Shown here: in pieces, positions 49,801-55,105 of the stretch
Numbering within the stretch: the stretch's first letter is position 1
Layout: the number at the start of each line of letters is the position of its first letter
Origin: Gordionus sp. m RMFG-2023
Lineage: Eukaryota > Nematomorpha > Gordioida > Chordodea > Parachordodidae
DNA length: 64,000 nucleotides
Reading direction: 5' to 3'
NCBI RefSeq assembly: GCF_954871325.1
Contig: NC_088776.1
Coordinates: 27,886,508 to 27,950,507, forward strand
Notes under the pieces: model-generated
What the model saw: only the letters and a program-made list of their open reading frames with translations
What the model was told of the DNA's origin: nothing
The model's database searches: none
Position numbers and translations under genes: made by a program

Positions 49801-52800
49801 GGTCTCCCATTCAAAAAAAGTCCCAAACAAAAAAGGATAAGGTTCAATCATAAAAGGAAAAGTTTCAAACAAAAAAGGAAATGGTCCAATCAAAAAAGAA
49901 AGTGTCAATCAAAAAAGGAAAATCGTTACTTTTTAAAATAATTATAAATTATTTTCTTGTCAATTTTTCTTAAATTTTTAGCTTTTTTTATTTTATTTCT
50001 AACTTTTTCCGATTTTTAATCCTTATTTTTCATATCTTTTCTCAATTTATTTTTTACTTCACATTTTTGATAATTCATTTTTGTCTTTTTAATAATAATT
50101 TAATAATTTTCTTGTTATATTTCTTCAATTTACTCTATTTTATGCCTTCATCCTACATAACAATTTTTTGACTTTTTATGATAATTTTCTCATATTTTTA
50201 TCTTTTATTTCACTTAATTTTTATTTCGCTTTTGCGATCAAATTTTATTAATATTTTTTGCATATCAAATTATTTCATTACAATTACGATGTAAATAATA
50301 TGTCGTAATTTTTAAAGGCATCAGAACTATTCGGGATCATCATGGGATTTAAAAAGATCCCTTTAAGAATTCAAATTTTTAGAGGATAACAATCAATAGC
50401 TAATCAAAAGATTTATTCAAATGGAGATCAATCTCTCTCCTTTAATGGGCGAGTTTAGGCCTAGTGGGTCAGGAATTTTTCATCAAAACAAAGTATCGAT
50501 ATGGGTATCAAATAATAACTAATTTAAATATCTTTTGACTGAAAGTATTCATTCTTGGTCTTGATAGGTAGGAATTGGTCTGGGGGGTGGAGAGGAGAGG
50601 AGAGGGTAAAAAATAAAAAAATATTGATATAGATATCAAATAAAAGGTAATTAAAATATCTTATAATTGTAATAATAAGTATGCGGGTGGAAATAATTTT
50701 TATTTTTTACCCCCTCTCCATCTACCCCCCCCCCCCGGACCAAGTCTTACCTATCAAGACCAAGAATAAATACTAGCAATCGAAAGATATTTAAATTACC
50801 TATTATTTGATACCCATAACGATATTTTGTGTTGATAAAAATATTCCTGACCCCCCAAGATCTCAACCCGCCTACTTAGAGTGATAATTATTATTACAAT
50901 CAAAAGATATTTTAATTACATTTTATTTGATATCTATATAAATATTTTTACCCCCCCCCCACATATAAATAATTTTAAAAAAAATTTCTAACCATAATGA
51001 ACCTTTACAATTAGCTGAACCAACCCGAAACTTTATAACTTTTTCTTAAGAACCGTAACCATTATAATTTTTTGCACATTGAACAGTAACATAACTAAAT
51101 CGTTATAAATAAAAGTTAGGGTCCCTGAAAATAACTTCATATTTAGACCCTCTATTAAGTTCTGTTAATTAATGAGAAATAATATGAGTAAAAATCAAAA
51201 TTCTTTATAAAAATAATGGATGCTACCACATCTTCTTATTCCATAATTGGTTGCGATAATAATAATACAGTGAAACTAGTGTCATTATTAGATATACAAT
51301 AAAAGTGGATAAACAAAGTAAGATTTTATTTATCTTTAATACATATTGAAATTAAATATGGACAAGTAATTATTAAGATTAAATCATGATTAAATAATAA
51401 AAAAAATTATATTGTAAATATATAATTTGTGATGAAAATAAAAATTATTTTATTATCTTTGAGAATGCTCAAGTAAGATTTTTGATCAAATTTTATCCAA
51501 AATTCTAAAACTTTTTTGTAAAAAGCCTTTTTAATATTTGAAAATTATCTAGAATTTCTTAAATGTAATCTATTTTGTTCCATTTATTTCGATAAAAATA
51601 TGATAACACTAAAAACTTTTACAACAATTTTGATAATAAATATATAAATCTGCTTATACTATCAGCAATATAAGATTTGCAATCTAATTTTTAAATAATT
51701 TAAAATTTTCAAAAAATTCTTAGTTGCTTCAAAGCCATGCTTTAAATAATATCCTGATATTTACATTTTGTCGATATAGTTTGTTGTAATTTTTCAAAAA
51801 TTACCTGATATTGACATTTTGTCGATGTAGTTTGTTGTAATTTTTCAAAAATTATAAATATATTTTTTTAATTTGAAAAATATAAATAGGAAGTTTTACT
51901 AGGAAGGCTAAGATAATAAGGTAAAAAAAAATAATTAAAATTTATCAAACCAATCCATTTGTTCCTCGAACACGATAATGGTTTTAGAATATAAAAGAGT
52001 TAAAATTAAAATTATTAATACAAATTAATTATGAGGATTACCTAATTAATCAGTTGTCCACGATAACTACCAAATAGCTTTGCATGTGATAAAAGTCAAA
52101 TGCATGTATGAGCTGAATAATATTTCCAACAATTTCATCGCTTGAATTTGGTTCGGGATTGATTGCTCGATATTTATTTTTCAAAACTCACAAAAATTTT
52201 CGATAGGATTTAACTGAGGTGAATATGGTTATAGATATTCTTTCCTACTTTTATAAGCATCGATACGATGACTTCTATGGGTAGATACATTAACCATTAT
52301 AATGATTGCATCCGGTGGTAAGATACTAATAAGCTCTTTAATGGGATCACGAAATAATAACCCTATAGGCTCCTTCGATTATTTTATAATGGATTACCCC
52401 TCCAATTCCAATTGTACAAAGTATGCTTACATTTTACCCTTGGAGGATGGGATTTTTATTATTGGCCGGATATTGAATGGCGCCCAGGCGTAGATTGGTA
52501 CAACATGCAAGTTTATTCCAGTGTCATCTAAGAAATATAAGTTTTCTCTTGGTATTTAAGATCTTTACACAATAGATTAATATTAATTGCAACGGGAGTA
52601 TTTCTATCAAGCTCTTTGCCAGCTCTATTTTCCAACCTATATTTTTGATATATTTACTAATGGTTATTTTCGTTTTTGGACTACCAGTGGGCAAATTTTC
52701 TATTTTCTTGTGGTTAGTAAGTTTGCTATTTTCCATTAATAAGCTAACGATGTATCTTTCAATTATGGAAATCTTTTTTCTTCCTCTTTTTTGAATAATG

Positions 52801-54020
52801 TATTCTTTTAGAGGATCTCCATTTATTTCTTGGAATGTGTCGCGTCTAAATTTATGAACCGATGCCGTATACATTTCAACGTATTTTGCGGTGTCTTTAA
52901 TTTTCATTTATTGTTTTTTAGGCATTGATAACATTTTATTAACTATATCCAATTCTTTCTTGTTCCAATATTTGTGTATTCTTTTTGGTCTTTGAATTCT
53001 TGACGATTGGAAGTTTTCGTTTTCATTTTCATTTAAATTGGAAAAATTAGTATTACTATTGGATAATAAAATTTCTATATTAAACATTTTTTTGATTTAT
53101 TTTAGAAAAATTTATAAATATTTTAACACAATTTTTTATTTTAAATTAAATTTCCAACATAATTTCTTTTTTTTTAAAATATAACGTTTAATCTTAACTA
53201 AATGCTTGATATTTAATTCAGTTTTATATTACTTACTTTGTCTACCCCATTTTATTGTATATACACTTGTTTAAATGAAAAAAAAATCTATTTTATTAAT
53301 GTTATGCCAATATTTCTTTGTGCTCTCCAAATCCTGAACCCAAACCATTTTTTTATTTCCGAACAGGAACCCGAACCCTTGTTTTTAGATTATATTTAAT
53401 AAATTTTAAATTTGGTAAGTGTCACATAAAGATAATGAATATCTAAAATTCATAATAGCTGTATTGGACCCGTAATTTCACTAACAAGAGAATAAATTTA
53501 AAATAGCTATTTTTGTAAAAAATTGATAAATGGAAAATAAATTTTACTTGGAGTTTTTCGAAAATCATAAGGCGCTCCTCTTATTGTTTTGCCTCGGATC
53601 AATCCCAGCGATACTAGTTTTTGAGTTATTGTGGCAAAATATCTACCTAAAATTAAATAACTTTCAACAAAAAGATTAGCAAAACTTGCTGACAGATCTT
53701 TTCGTTGGATCAAGCCATTCAATAGATGTGGTATTGCCAAAATTTGGAACCCTTATATTTACTCCAGGAGTATTGCTTGTTAGTCGAGTGTCATTGTCAT
53801 AACCTAACCTTGTATTTTGGATAAATATTTTATTTTTTAAAAAAGCTAAAATATGTATATTACTTTACATTATCTACCCAACAATCAATAGCATAGGGCA
53901 TGAGCAGCTCTAAATTTAGCCATATATTGTACCAACTTTCTGTATATTTTTCACATAAATATCTGGGAGAATAAGATTTATTTAATTTGGCCTCTAGGTG
54001 ACTTCCACCATCGCCAGGAA
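25450..54020 (-). CDS. PLA2G15: Lysosomal phospholipase A2 (LPLA2/LCAT family), seven exons found
   Basis: Serine phospholipase/acyltransferase of the LCAT family. Exons are 54,020-53,864, 53,808-53,686, 53,642-53,548, 35,028-34,801, 34,744-34,553, 34,050-33,790 and 25,871-25,450. All six introns are GT..AG and the frame is kept at every junction. The family order is intact: PGDGGSHLEAKLNKSY, AIDCWVDN, GVNIRVPNFG, RGAPYDF, CHSMG (nucleophile Ser), SAPWAG, YASGDN, SWLLP, HGISVPTPE, GDGDGSVNL (catalytic Asp) and FPGVEH (catalytic His). Two family cysteines (YLCEK, IDCW) that form a disulphide are present. Introns are 55, 43, 18,519, 56, 502 and 7,918 bp. An exon with the signal peptide must lie above 54,020 and was not found. 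The C-terminus adds about 100 residues with a membrane segment, not usual for LPLA2. About 490 residues are visible. Codon content shows no decay, so it is probably functional. Confidence 0.92.
26248..26465. repeat. Inverted repeat / MITE in LPLA2 intron
   Basis: Left arm (26,248-26,333) and right arm (26,380-26,465) pair over about 85 nt; the inner part AGGAAATGTATTCTA faces TAGAATACATTTCC. The loop is about 45 nt. No target duplication was identified. The rest of 25,872-28,313 is A/T-rich intron with no gene recognised, although 28,070-27,900 on the minus strand holds a short frame with TATGRAKDIQAVKLKFKRLS. Confidence 0.65.
28314..28447 (-). other. Candidate exon inside the 7.9 kb LPLA2 intron
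   Basis: Open on the minus strand between a plausible acceptor (CAACCAG) and donor (GTAAGA). It reads SEFTVFGNEETHVKSQIKDL, then LKDQKLKSGLRPSFDDKLAG and SRML. Composition is clearly less A/T-biased than the flanks, as in the LPLA2 exons. Because LPLA2 is complete across this intron without it, it would belong to a nested gene, a retained pseudogene piece or a mobile element. I do not recognise the protein. Confidence 0.4.
29160..29215. repeat. Fragment of the 14-bp foldback array
   Basis: Contains GCGCGAAGTCATTATCGCGA then GCGCATTATCGCGAAAC, i.e. three units of the array that forms the arms of the 7,219-11,534 element. It lies immediately left of the second foldback element. Confidence 0.65.
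29604..30235. repeat. Tandem array, six units of ~100-120 bp with a GACAATTGTC core
   Basis: Units begin near 29,604, 29,703, 29,819, 29,940, 30,058 and 30,160. Each starts with a version of GTGACAATTGTCATAATCG, a perfect 10-bp palindrome in the best copies. Then come GTTATTTTTAAAGTTTTTTG, a GACGTAAATGGGC block and AAGATGTACCATAGA before the next unit. Unit length and sequence vary, so the array is old. Confidence 0.8.
30271..31011 (-). mobile_element. Internally deleted hAT inserted in the foldback arm
   Basis: Ends TAGGGCTGTGCCGATCC (left) and, read inward from the right, TAAGGCTGTGCCGATATT, with CGATCCGATATT-type subterminal repeats. The flanks CAAAGAAG and CAAAAAG are an 8-bp target duplication with one base lost. 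On the minus strand about 30,645-30,535 encodes the hAT C-terminus (SAFSTAGDIDSPYRRSLFPE followed by NLEALIFIK); the rest of the transposase is absent, so this is a deletion derivative that kept its dimerisation domain. Confidence 0.85.
31740..32300 (+). mobile_element. LINE 3' end fragment (same clade)
   Basis: The plus strand encodes the C-terminal region that follows the reverse transcriptase in this clade. About 31,905-32,060 carries HAIGQSCRD then NTIVRALKSAGILSTIEPSG and DGKRPDRSTLNPWKK. About 32,110-32,220 carries NGDALEGVELIKLAKF and LPIIARLT. Stops and frame changes show decay. It lies in the LPLA2 intron opposite in sense to the gene. 31,180-31,740 shows decayed coding-like sequence on the minus strand (CIICYIKLHAPTSIIFPSTL) of unknown origin. 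Confidence 0.75.
32714..33050. mobile_element. Probable non-autonomous hAT element (GGGTTCGG type)
   Basis: Both sides carry repeated GGGTTCGGGTTTGGATTC and GGGTTCGGATTTGGGTTC motifs, the reverse of the CGAACCCGAACCC motifs in the hAT at 55,489-58,314. The interior is A/T-rich and non-coding. The likely left end is CAGGGATATAACCC near 32,714. No duplication found. From 33,060 to 33,789 I see no further feature except a G-run near 33,548. Confidence 0.5.
33790..34050 (-). CDS. PLA2G15: LPLA2 exon f with the catalytic aspartate
   Basis: Encodes YEMWFDNKNLMDLMDYNG, IGVMLHCLHGISVPTPELL and LQGDGDGSVNLRSLSACLNF. The second D of GDGDGS corresponds to the catalytic aspartate of the family. It ends with GSRH plus one base at a GTATAC donor; joined to exon g this gives SRHEHK, matching the SRQEH of vertebrate LPLA2. 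Confidence 0.92.
34553..34744 (-). CDS. PLA2G15: LPLA2 exon e
   Basis: Encodes GDNLDAYPLNALKIRDCQRT, FPSLSWLLPHVGYW and the LKNYSLDNIETFFFDLGLP block. It follows exon d across a 56-bp intron and ends at a GTTTTA donor. No open frame shorter than this needs to be assumed: the frame is continuous. Confidence 0.92.
34801..35028 (-). CDS. PLA2G15: LPLA2 exon d with the nucleophile serine
   Basis: After the AATAG acceptor it encodes ENVEMMHNMKTLIEEMYN, then VVIICHSMGCSYTKYFL and FLKAWVTLSAPWAGTVKAL. The nucleophile elbow is C-H-S-M-G, where mammalian LPLA2 has A-H-S-M-G; the Ser and the flanking His and Gly are kept. It ends in YAS plus one base of Gly at a GTAGAT donor. Confidence 0.92.
35113..35535. 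mobile_element. Probable non-autonomous hAT element in the LPLA2 intron
   Basis: Begins AAGAGATCAGCAAAGCCTG, close to the TAGAGATCTGCAAATTACGG end of the MITE at 19,864-20,233. It is filled with CCCGGCCC and GGGCAGGG type motifs; the right margin is near AGGTCTGGGCAGGG. The open frame 35,320-35,508 is a by-product of these repeats. No target duplication was confirmed. Confidence 0.5.
35660..36110 (+). mobile_element. Gypsy-type LTR retrotransposon fossil, gag part
   Basis: The plus strand keeps a gag-like stretch (ANIGSEAYNIIYNLTHSQ) and, downstream near 35,970-36,075, two blocks resembling CCHC zinc knuckles (CKYCGRKSRESD and CYKCGF). It is broken in several places and old. No LTRs or pol were recognised next to it, so only this part is left. 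Confidence 0.6.
36990..37375 (-). repeat. Dispersed repeat R1, copy 2
   Basis: Inverse-oriented relative of 24,527-24,930, including GACTGGCCATAA, GGGCATTTTGCCC and GAGGTCGATCAG. The two copies differ at many positions and by small gaps, so they are old. 36,111-36,990 has no recognisable gene. Confidence 0.65.
37450..38550 (+). mobile_element. Possible hAT (DUF4371) N-terminal remnant
   Basis: The plus strand from about 37,455 reads KPYRGTNHNETLIKFEIENL then QGNFLEMVKIIS, and in a shifted frame LRHHLEKAFFRSKSRKGKLK. The GNF-x-E-h-h-K-h-h-S pattern followed by a HLE-like block resembles the start of DUF4371 transposases. Later frames (37,771-37,983 and 38,380-38,500) look coding-like without a recognised match. 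Much decayed. Confidence 0.35.
38554..38700. mobile_element. hAT left end (CAGAGTTGGGCACGTTACT)
   Basis: CAGAGTTGGGCACGTTACT followed by A/T-rich sequence with GTTAACG and TAACCGTTAC motifs is a common end type of non-autonomous hAT elements. The matching right end was not found. A similar CTAGTTACTT..CTCGTTACTTTT stretch is at 55,200-55,290. Confidence 0.45.
39860..40129 (+). pseudogene. MADF/SANT-like DNA-binding protein of the Harbinger-like element
   Basis: ATG 39,860 opens MANEFQLMENIRPYRYLWCN and SDHKYRDTAASKVKWKEI, matching the MADF pattern (h-I-x-x-V/I..P-x-L-W..Y-x-D...A-x-x-x-W-x-x-I). The frame stops at 39,979; a further frame at 40,005-40,129 reads QQALKFVEDFYWLKENVEDI and is cut by the piggyBac-type insertion. 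Accessory proteins of this kind help Harbinger transposase bind DNA. Confidence 0.6.
40394..41680 (-). CDS. piggyBac transposase (DDE_Tnp_1_7), main frame
   Basis: A 428-residue uninterrupted frame. Residues 1-40 carry the family start of the catalytic domain (IQRFIGILLFTGYHSLPQER). The catalytic aspartates fit SIDEQMIPYRGR (about residue 103), IYFDNFFTSFKLLSYL (about 178) and GGVDLCDNLISTYRI (about 293), with KWWWPIF after the last. The C-terminus is the zinc-binding cysteine-rich domain: CRYCHTHSRYMCQTC, then HIKCFKNFH. The N-terminal part lies in two other frames upstream: 41,712-42,107 and the short middle piece around 41,780-41,682 (FDKDLYSLIVEQSNIYVN). So two frame changes separate the N-terminus from this block. 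A recent, nearly intact element. Confidence 0.93.
   Translation of the reverse strand: MNRPNICITIQDIQRFIGILLFTGYHSLPQERMYWSNDSDISIPIIRDKMTQLQFRNLKYNIHLADNTKIDIHDRFYKVRPYINILNNKFQQFGIFKHHLSIDEQMIPYRGRHSCKMFIKGKPIRFGYKSWILASSDGYVFSFDIYQGKSENKYEYRLGGNVIIKLLKALQKPNYHKIYFDNFFTSFKLLSYLKQMGYFATGTVRDNRIEHCPVESIKVVAKKDRGYYDYRFEKLNEIFVVRWNDNSMVTVASTCHTISLLSNVSRYSKKISSKIKIPQPNMVTAYNKHMGGVDLCDNLISTYRIKIRGKKWWWPIFTNFIDVALVNSWKIWKFVNRDDKKSLLAFRREVTNYLLRTPVKIEKITSTGHASQFALQCENPIDSSGHYLSKIIDGKRRRCRYCHTHSRYMCQTCQIALHIKCFKNFHNI
41712..42107 (-). CDS. piggyBac transposase N-terminal frame
   Basis: Encodes 131 residues from ATG 42,107 (MKRFLTIEQALAQLFEEE), with the acidic, poorly ordered N-terminus typical of piggyBac transposases (SDEEDFDENDL), ending in HGPSDIFSLI where the frame leaves the conserved path at about 41,735. 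Upstream, 42,110-42,566 is the leader, containing a C-rich block (GCCACCCACCCC, 42,462). Confidence 0.85.
   Translation of the reverse strand: MKRFLTIEQALAQLFEEEPIEERDMVIIPPNPSAVSDEEDFDENDLTNVGVLPSDTAGELKIHNSVDDDLPEPYSTRSYSRISHNLKWRKTDAIYSSSPFDGEKEDVIKLENDLHGPSDIFSLISTKIYIP
43066..43630. other. Segment flanked by ~80-bp direct repeats
   Basis: The sequence 42,985-43,065 (CATGAAATTAGAACTATATA to CCAAGATATGTTAAATG) recurs at 43,634-43,716. The segment between them is less A/T-rich than its surroundings. It has a 65-codon plus-strand frame from 43,065 (VVVGQTGPTVGERKILSEFG) and a minus-strand frame of 54 codons starting near 43,412 (MDEDMECILNYYCLIEKE). Neither is recognised. An internal repeat of AATATAAGAAAAACA lies at 43,499 and 43,570. 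Possibly part of the interior of the Harbinger-like element, possibly a separate insertion. Confidence 0.4.
43702..43886. repeat. Tandem duplication, 2 x 96 bp
   Basis: A unit starting CAAGATATGTTAAATGATAG and containing TTTCCCTTCATATTTATAAT occurs at 43,702 and again at 43,798, nearly identical, so it is recent. Confidence 0.9.
44046..44243 (-). pseudogene. Harbinger transposase C-terminal fragment
   Basis: The minus-strand frame reads MSAKFKHLYKSSETNITNTI then QIVKADCLLQNIIIDIEGN, matching the end of DDE_Tnp_4 transposases (R-F-R-x-L ... h-V-x-A-C-C-x-L-H-N-h). The catalytic core was not recognised to its right, up to the element end at 44,419, so most of the gene is lost. Confidence 0.6.
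45062..45854. mobile_element. Second GGGGAGAC-ended element, 793 bp
   Basis: Left end GGGGAGACCGGGGTTAA; right end read inward GGGGCCAGGGTTAAG; TA at or next to both borders. No coding sequence. Clearly related at its tips to the outer element at 39,024-44,635, so this family has several non-autonomous members. Confidence 0.65.
45941..46132 (+). mobile_element. hAT transposase C-terminal fragment
   Basis: The plus-strand frame reads TTLPSSYLVERLFGVIFRER and ends in KMSVILLKSKNYYL. This matches the LPSSA-x-x-E-R-x-F-S...h-L-x-L-K-x-N pattern of hAT dimerisation domains. Neither ends nor the rest of the transposase are visible. Confidence 0.65.
46390..46752 (+). mobile_element. Gypsy LTR retrotransposon fossil, RNase H to linker part
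   Basis: The plus strand shows the end of an RNase H domain (KKHGNCDMLS) and the linker to integrase (DPILSRVVKYVAGGW), an arrangement typical of Gypsy pol. A hAT element inserted at 46,753 splits it; the remainder continues after 49,119. It is old and broken in several places, with no LTR recognised in the vicinity. Confidence 0.75.
46753..49119 (-). mobile_element. hAT family A, full-length copy (2,367 bp)
   Basis: Ends CAGTGGCCCCTACAC (46,753) and, read inward from 49,119, TAGGGGCCCCTACAAC. The flanking octamer GTAACATG is identical on both sides (46,745-46,752 and 49,120-49,127), proving the boundaries. It sits inside a Gypsy pol fossil, so it arrived after that element. Runs of C/G follow both tips (46,808 and 49,096). 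The same family is present at 1-414 and 17,613-18,960. Confidence 0.95.
46920..48681 (-). pseudogene. DUF4371-type hAT transposase of the full-length copy
   Basis: Minus strand, 48,681-48,127: MKNMVIKKIQNEI, then CFSIIVDGTYDVSKSEAIAL (catalytic D), GASNMSGRINGVQALI and WCYCHRLNLIVVQLCQLIK. 48,042-47,850 gives the helical insertion (MASAIVFRIEKFVFILSLCV, SKDIGYAINQI). 47,600-47,500 gives GFFYAALDLIIMQFNERFND. 47,499-47,269 gives EDICEFYNLNSSQIFEEM. 47,200-46,930 gives the dimerisation region LLTIPTASYTAERVMSKI. An apparent intron (GTATAT..AAAATAG, about 47,660-47,610) links the blocks before GFFYAALD. A stop at about 48,127 and a frame change break the gene, but it is the best preserved copy of its family here. 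Confidence 0.88.
49128..49800 (+). mobile_element. Gypsy LTR retrotransposon fossil, integrase part (continuation)
   Basis: Continues the element seen at 46,390-46,752 after the hAT insertion. It shows remains of the zinc-binding start of integrase and the beginning of the catalytic core (HLDFAGSFQGK near 49,255-49,290). Sequence to about 49,800 may be the integrase C-terminal region but is too altered to be sure. Old, with several breaks. Confidence 0.65.
49799..49925. repeat. ~20-bp minisatellite (TCAAACAAAAAAGGAAA)
   Basis: Six to seven units of 18-21 bp, each a variant of GTTTCAAACAAAAAAGGAAA, lie in one open frame and would encode a Lys/Arg/Gln-rich repeat (KQKR, NHKRK). The frame 49,642-49,941 is probably fortuitous. 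Beyond it, 49,940-50,290 is pyrimidine-rich low-complexity sequence with nothing else seen. Confidence 0.7.
50455..50985. repeat. Complex inverted repeat built from ~140-bp units
   Basis: The left part (50,455-50,615) and right part (50,700-50,880) are inverse copies: ATTCTTGGTCTTGATAGGTA faces TACCTATCAAGACCAAGAAT, and GGTATCAAATAATA faces TATTATTTGATACC. A second kind of unit, with GATATCAAATAAAAGGTAAT, lies in the centre (50,625-50,690) and again inverted at 50,880-50,945. G runs on the left are matched by C runs on the right (50,727, 50,951). No coding sequence. Confidence 0.75.
51000..51139. mobile_element. hAT right-end relic (GAACCG family)
   Basis: Contains AAGAACCGTAACCATTATAA and TAAATCGTTATAAAT, echoing the subterminal repeats of the hAT at 13,794-17,036, and ends TTAGGGTCCCTGA (read inward TCAGGGACC). 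No left end seen. Confidence 0.45.
51753..51854. repeat. Tandem duplication, 2 x 51 bp
   Basis: CCTGATATTTACATTTTGTC and the following GTAGTTTGTTGTAATTTTTC block occur twice in succession with three differences, within the mariner-type element. Confidence 0.9.
52055..53087 (-). pseudogene. Tc1/mariner-type transposase, broken
   Basis: From ATG 53,087: MFNIEILLSNSNTNFSNLNE, then RPKRIHKYWNKKELDIVNKM; an in-frame stop TAA at 52,910-52,908 precedes MKIKDTAKYVEMYTASVHKF, a helix-turn-helix N-terminus. The frame changes near 52,535, after which LDDTGINLHVVPIYAWAP gives the first catalytic D, and YSPQLNPIEN near 52,215 gives the signature around the third acidic residue. At the second catalytic position the sequence is IIMVNVSTHRS where the family has D-N/D-H, so that Asp is replaced by Val. 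Further stops occur. The gene is inactive. Confidence 0.8.
53548..53642 (-). CDS. PLA2G15: LPLA2 exon c
   Basis: Encodes YFATITQKLVSLGLIRGKT and IRGAPYDFRKTP, the strand-helix region before the nucleophile. It ends at a GTAAAA donor that opens the 18.5 kb intron 35,029-53,547. Confidence 0.88.
53686..53808 (-). CDS. PLA2G15: LPLA2 exon b
   Basis: Encodes LGYDNDTRLTSNTPGVNIRV, then PNFGNTTSIEWLDPTKRSVS. The spacing to exon c equals that in vertebrate LPLA2 when the 43-bp intron 53,643-53,685 (GTTTTG..GGTAG) is removed. Read without splicing the frame would close at TTTTGCTAA. Confidence 0.88.
53864..54020 (-). CDS. PLA2G15: LPLA2 exon a (first exon found)
   Basis: Starts after an AAAAG acceptor in phase 1, so the previous exon must end in G to complete Val of the VPGD motif. 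It encodes PGDGGSHLEAKLNKSY through SWYNIWLNLELLMPY to IDCWVDNVK and ends at a GTAATA donor. Both conserved cysteines of the lid loop are here. No signal-peptide exon was recognised upstream within the window. Confidence 0.9.
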
Positions 54021-54444
54021 CTTTTAAATAATTATAAAATTATTATAATATTTTATACACTATTAAAACTATTAGGATAATGTAAAAAAAATTGTAGTTG
54101 TACATAAATAATATTCAAAAAATTCCCAATAAATTTATATAAATACCTTTTTATATTTCTTTTCAGGTATTTAGACCGTCTCCTGGTTCAATTTATTTTT
54201 AATGCTTATTTCTGTTTACTTTTGAACTAGCAAACTCTATTTAGGTTAGTTTTATGTATGTACAAACTAGTTTTTTTAAAAAAGAAGAATAGCCATTGGA
54301 TAGTCAACTTTTTTCTAAGTGTGCCGCTTAAATCTAAATAGTGAACATTGAGTAAATAGTATATTTTTAAAAATCAAAATGTTGTTATATTCGATAATAA
54401 GAAATAAGTATAGTAAATAATATTTTTGTAAAGTTAAAGTTATC

Positions 54445-54995
54445 GCCGGGGTGGCGTAGTGGTGTATGCTTGGAAACCGAAGGTCCTAAGTTCAATCCTG
54501 GTAAGGAACTAAAAAATTTCAGGTTATTCTTCGAATGATAAGATAAATTTCTGAGCTGAAAAATGACACCCCGGTCACCGACAGGCTTCAACAGCCGGGT
54601 GTTAGGATACTTATCCAATAAACCAAATAAGATGGCCAGCTAAACTCGTGGGTCATTCAAGGATGAACGATCTCTTGGCTAGCGCTAGAATAATGGTGAC
54701 CTGCAATGTATAACAAGCTATAAGGGATTTGATAATCCGGTGGGAGATCCATCAGGATTGATACTCCGGTGGAAGATCAAGCTTATGGAATCGATAAGAA
54801 CGGTGGGCTATCTATCGATATTTTGATACTTCGATGTGAAATCAAGATAAAATGGCCTCGATAGCGATACTCCGGTGGGAGATACAAATGGAATCGATAA
54901 GAATACAGAAATATAAATTAGATAAAAATAGATAGCATGATTAATAAAGTGGAGAGAGATATTGAAGGAGCTTACCACCTGAAAAGGTGAAAGCT
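54445..54995 (+). mobile_element. tRNA-derived SINE
   Basis: GCCGGGGTGGCGTAGTGGT at 54,445 is a tRNA-like head with an A box (TGGCGTAGTGG) and a B box (GTTCAATCC at 54,490). The head is followed by a body with a palindromic part (ACACCCCGG..CAGCCGGGTGT, 54,568-54,602), then GGGTCATTCAAGGATGAACG. The tail has diverged repeats of GATACTCCGGTGGGAGAT at about 54,733, 54,761, 54,822 and 54,868. The 3' border is uncertain; it may end where composition changes near 54,995. The minus-strand frame 54,385-54,618 is only the head read backwards. Confidence 0.8.
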
Positions 54996-55014
54996 AAAAA
55001 GAAAAAAATTTTTT

Positions 55015-55105
55015 GCAAAGTTAATTTCTACGCTTAAACATTCATTGATGACTGCCTAGTAATCCGAAGATTTATGGTTCAAATCTAGATTGGCGAAAAT
55101 GATTT
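55015..55105 (+). mobile_element. Second tRNA-like SINE relic
   Basis: GATGACTGCCTAGTAATCCG followed by AAGATTTATGGTTCAAATCT has the anticodon-arm-like and B-box-like parts (GGTTCAAATC) of a tRNA-derived head, ending TAGATTGGCG. The A box is poor, and it is not a functional tRNA fold. Confidence 0.45.

Larger units (their letters stand above)
51295..53259 (-). mobile_element. Tc1/mariner (IS630) type element, 1,965 bp
   Basis: Left end TACAATAAAAGTGGATAAAC and AAAGTAAG; right end read inward TACAATAAAATGGGGTAGAC and AAAGTAAG: about 29 bp of inverted repeat, with TA on both outer sides. The transposase lies on the minus strand in the right half. The left half (51,324-52,050) is non-coding and holds a 51-bp tandem duplication (51,753-51,854). 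The element is in the 18.5 kb LPLA2 intron, 290 bp from exon c. A related solo end is at 4,709-4,738. Confidence 0.82.

Noticed and set aside
52302-52493. Plus-strand frame of 63 codons
   Set aside because: Antisense shadow of the mariner-type transposase, whose conserved motifs are on the minus strand.
53507-53740. Single unspliced 77-codon reading of the LPLA2 exon region
   Set aside because: Its N-terminal half is the wrong frame of exon b plus the 43-bp intron; the spliced model restores family spacing exactly.
54021-54400. Signal-peptide exon of LPLA2
   Set aside because: Minus-strand frames here have no hydrophobic leader ending in a phase-1 donor; the short ATGGCTATTCTTCTT start closes after six codons.
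54445-54515. Functional tRNA gene
   Set aside because: A and B boxes are present, but the acceptor and anticodon stems do not pair properly, and a long SINE body follows.
54385-54618. Minus-strand frame containing SLPGLNLGPSVSKHTPLRHPG
   Set aside because: This is the reverse reading of the SINE's tRNA-derived head, a well-known source of spurious proteins.
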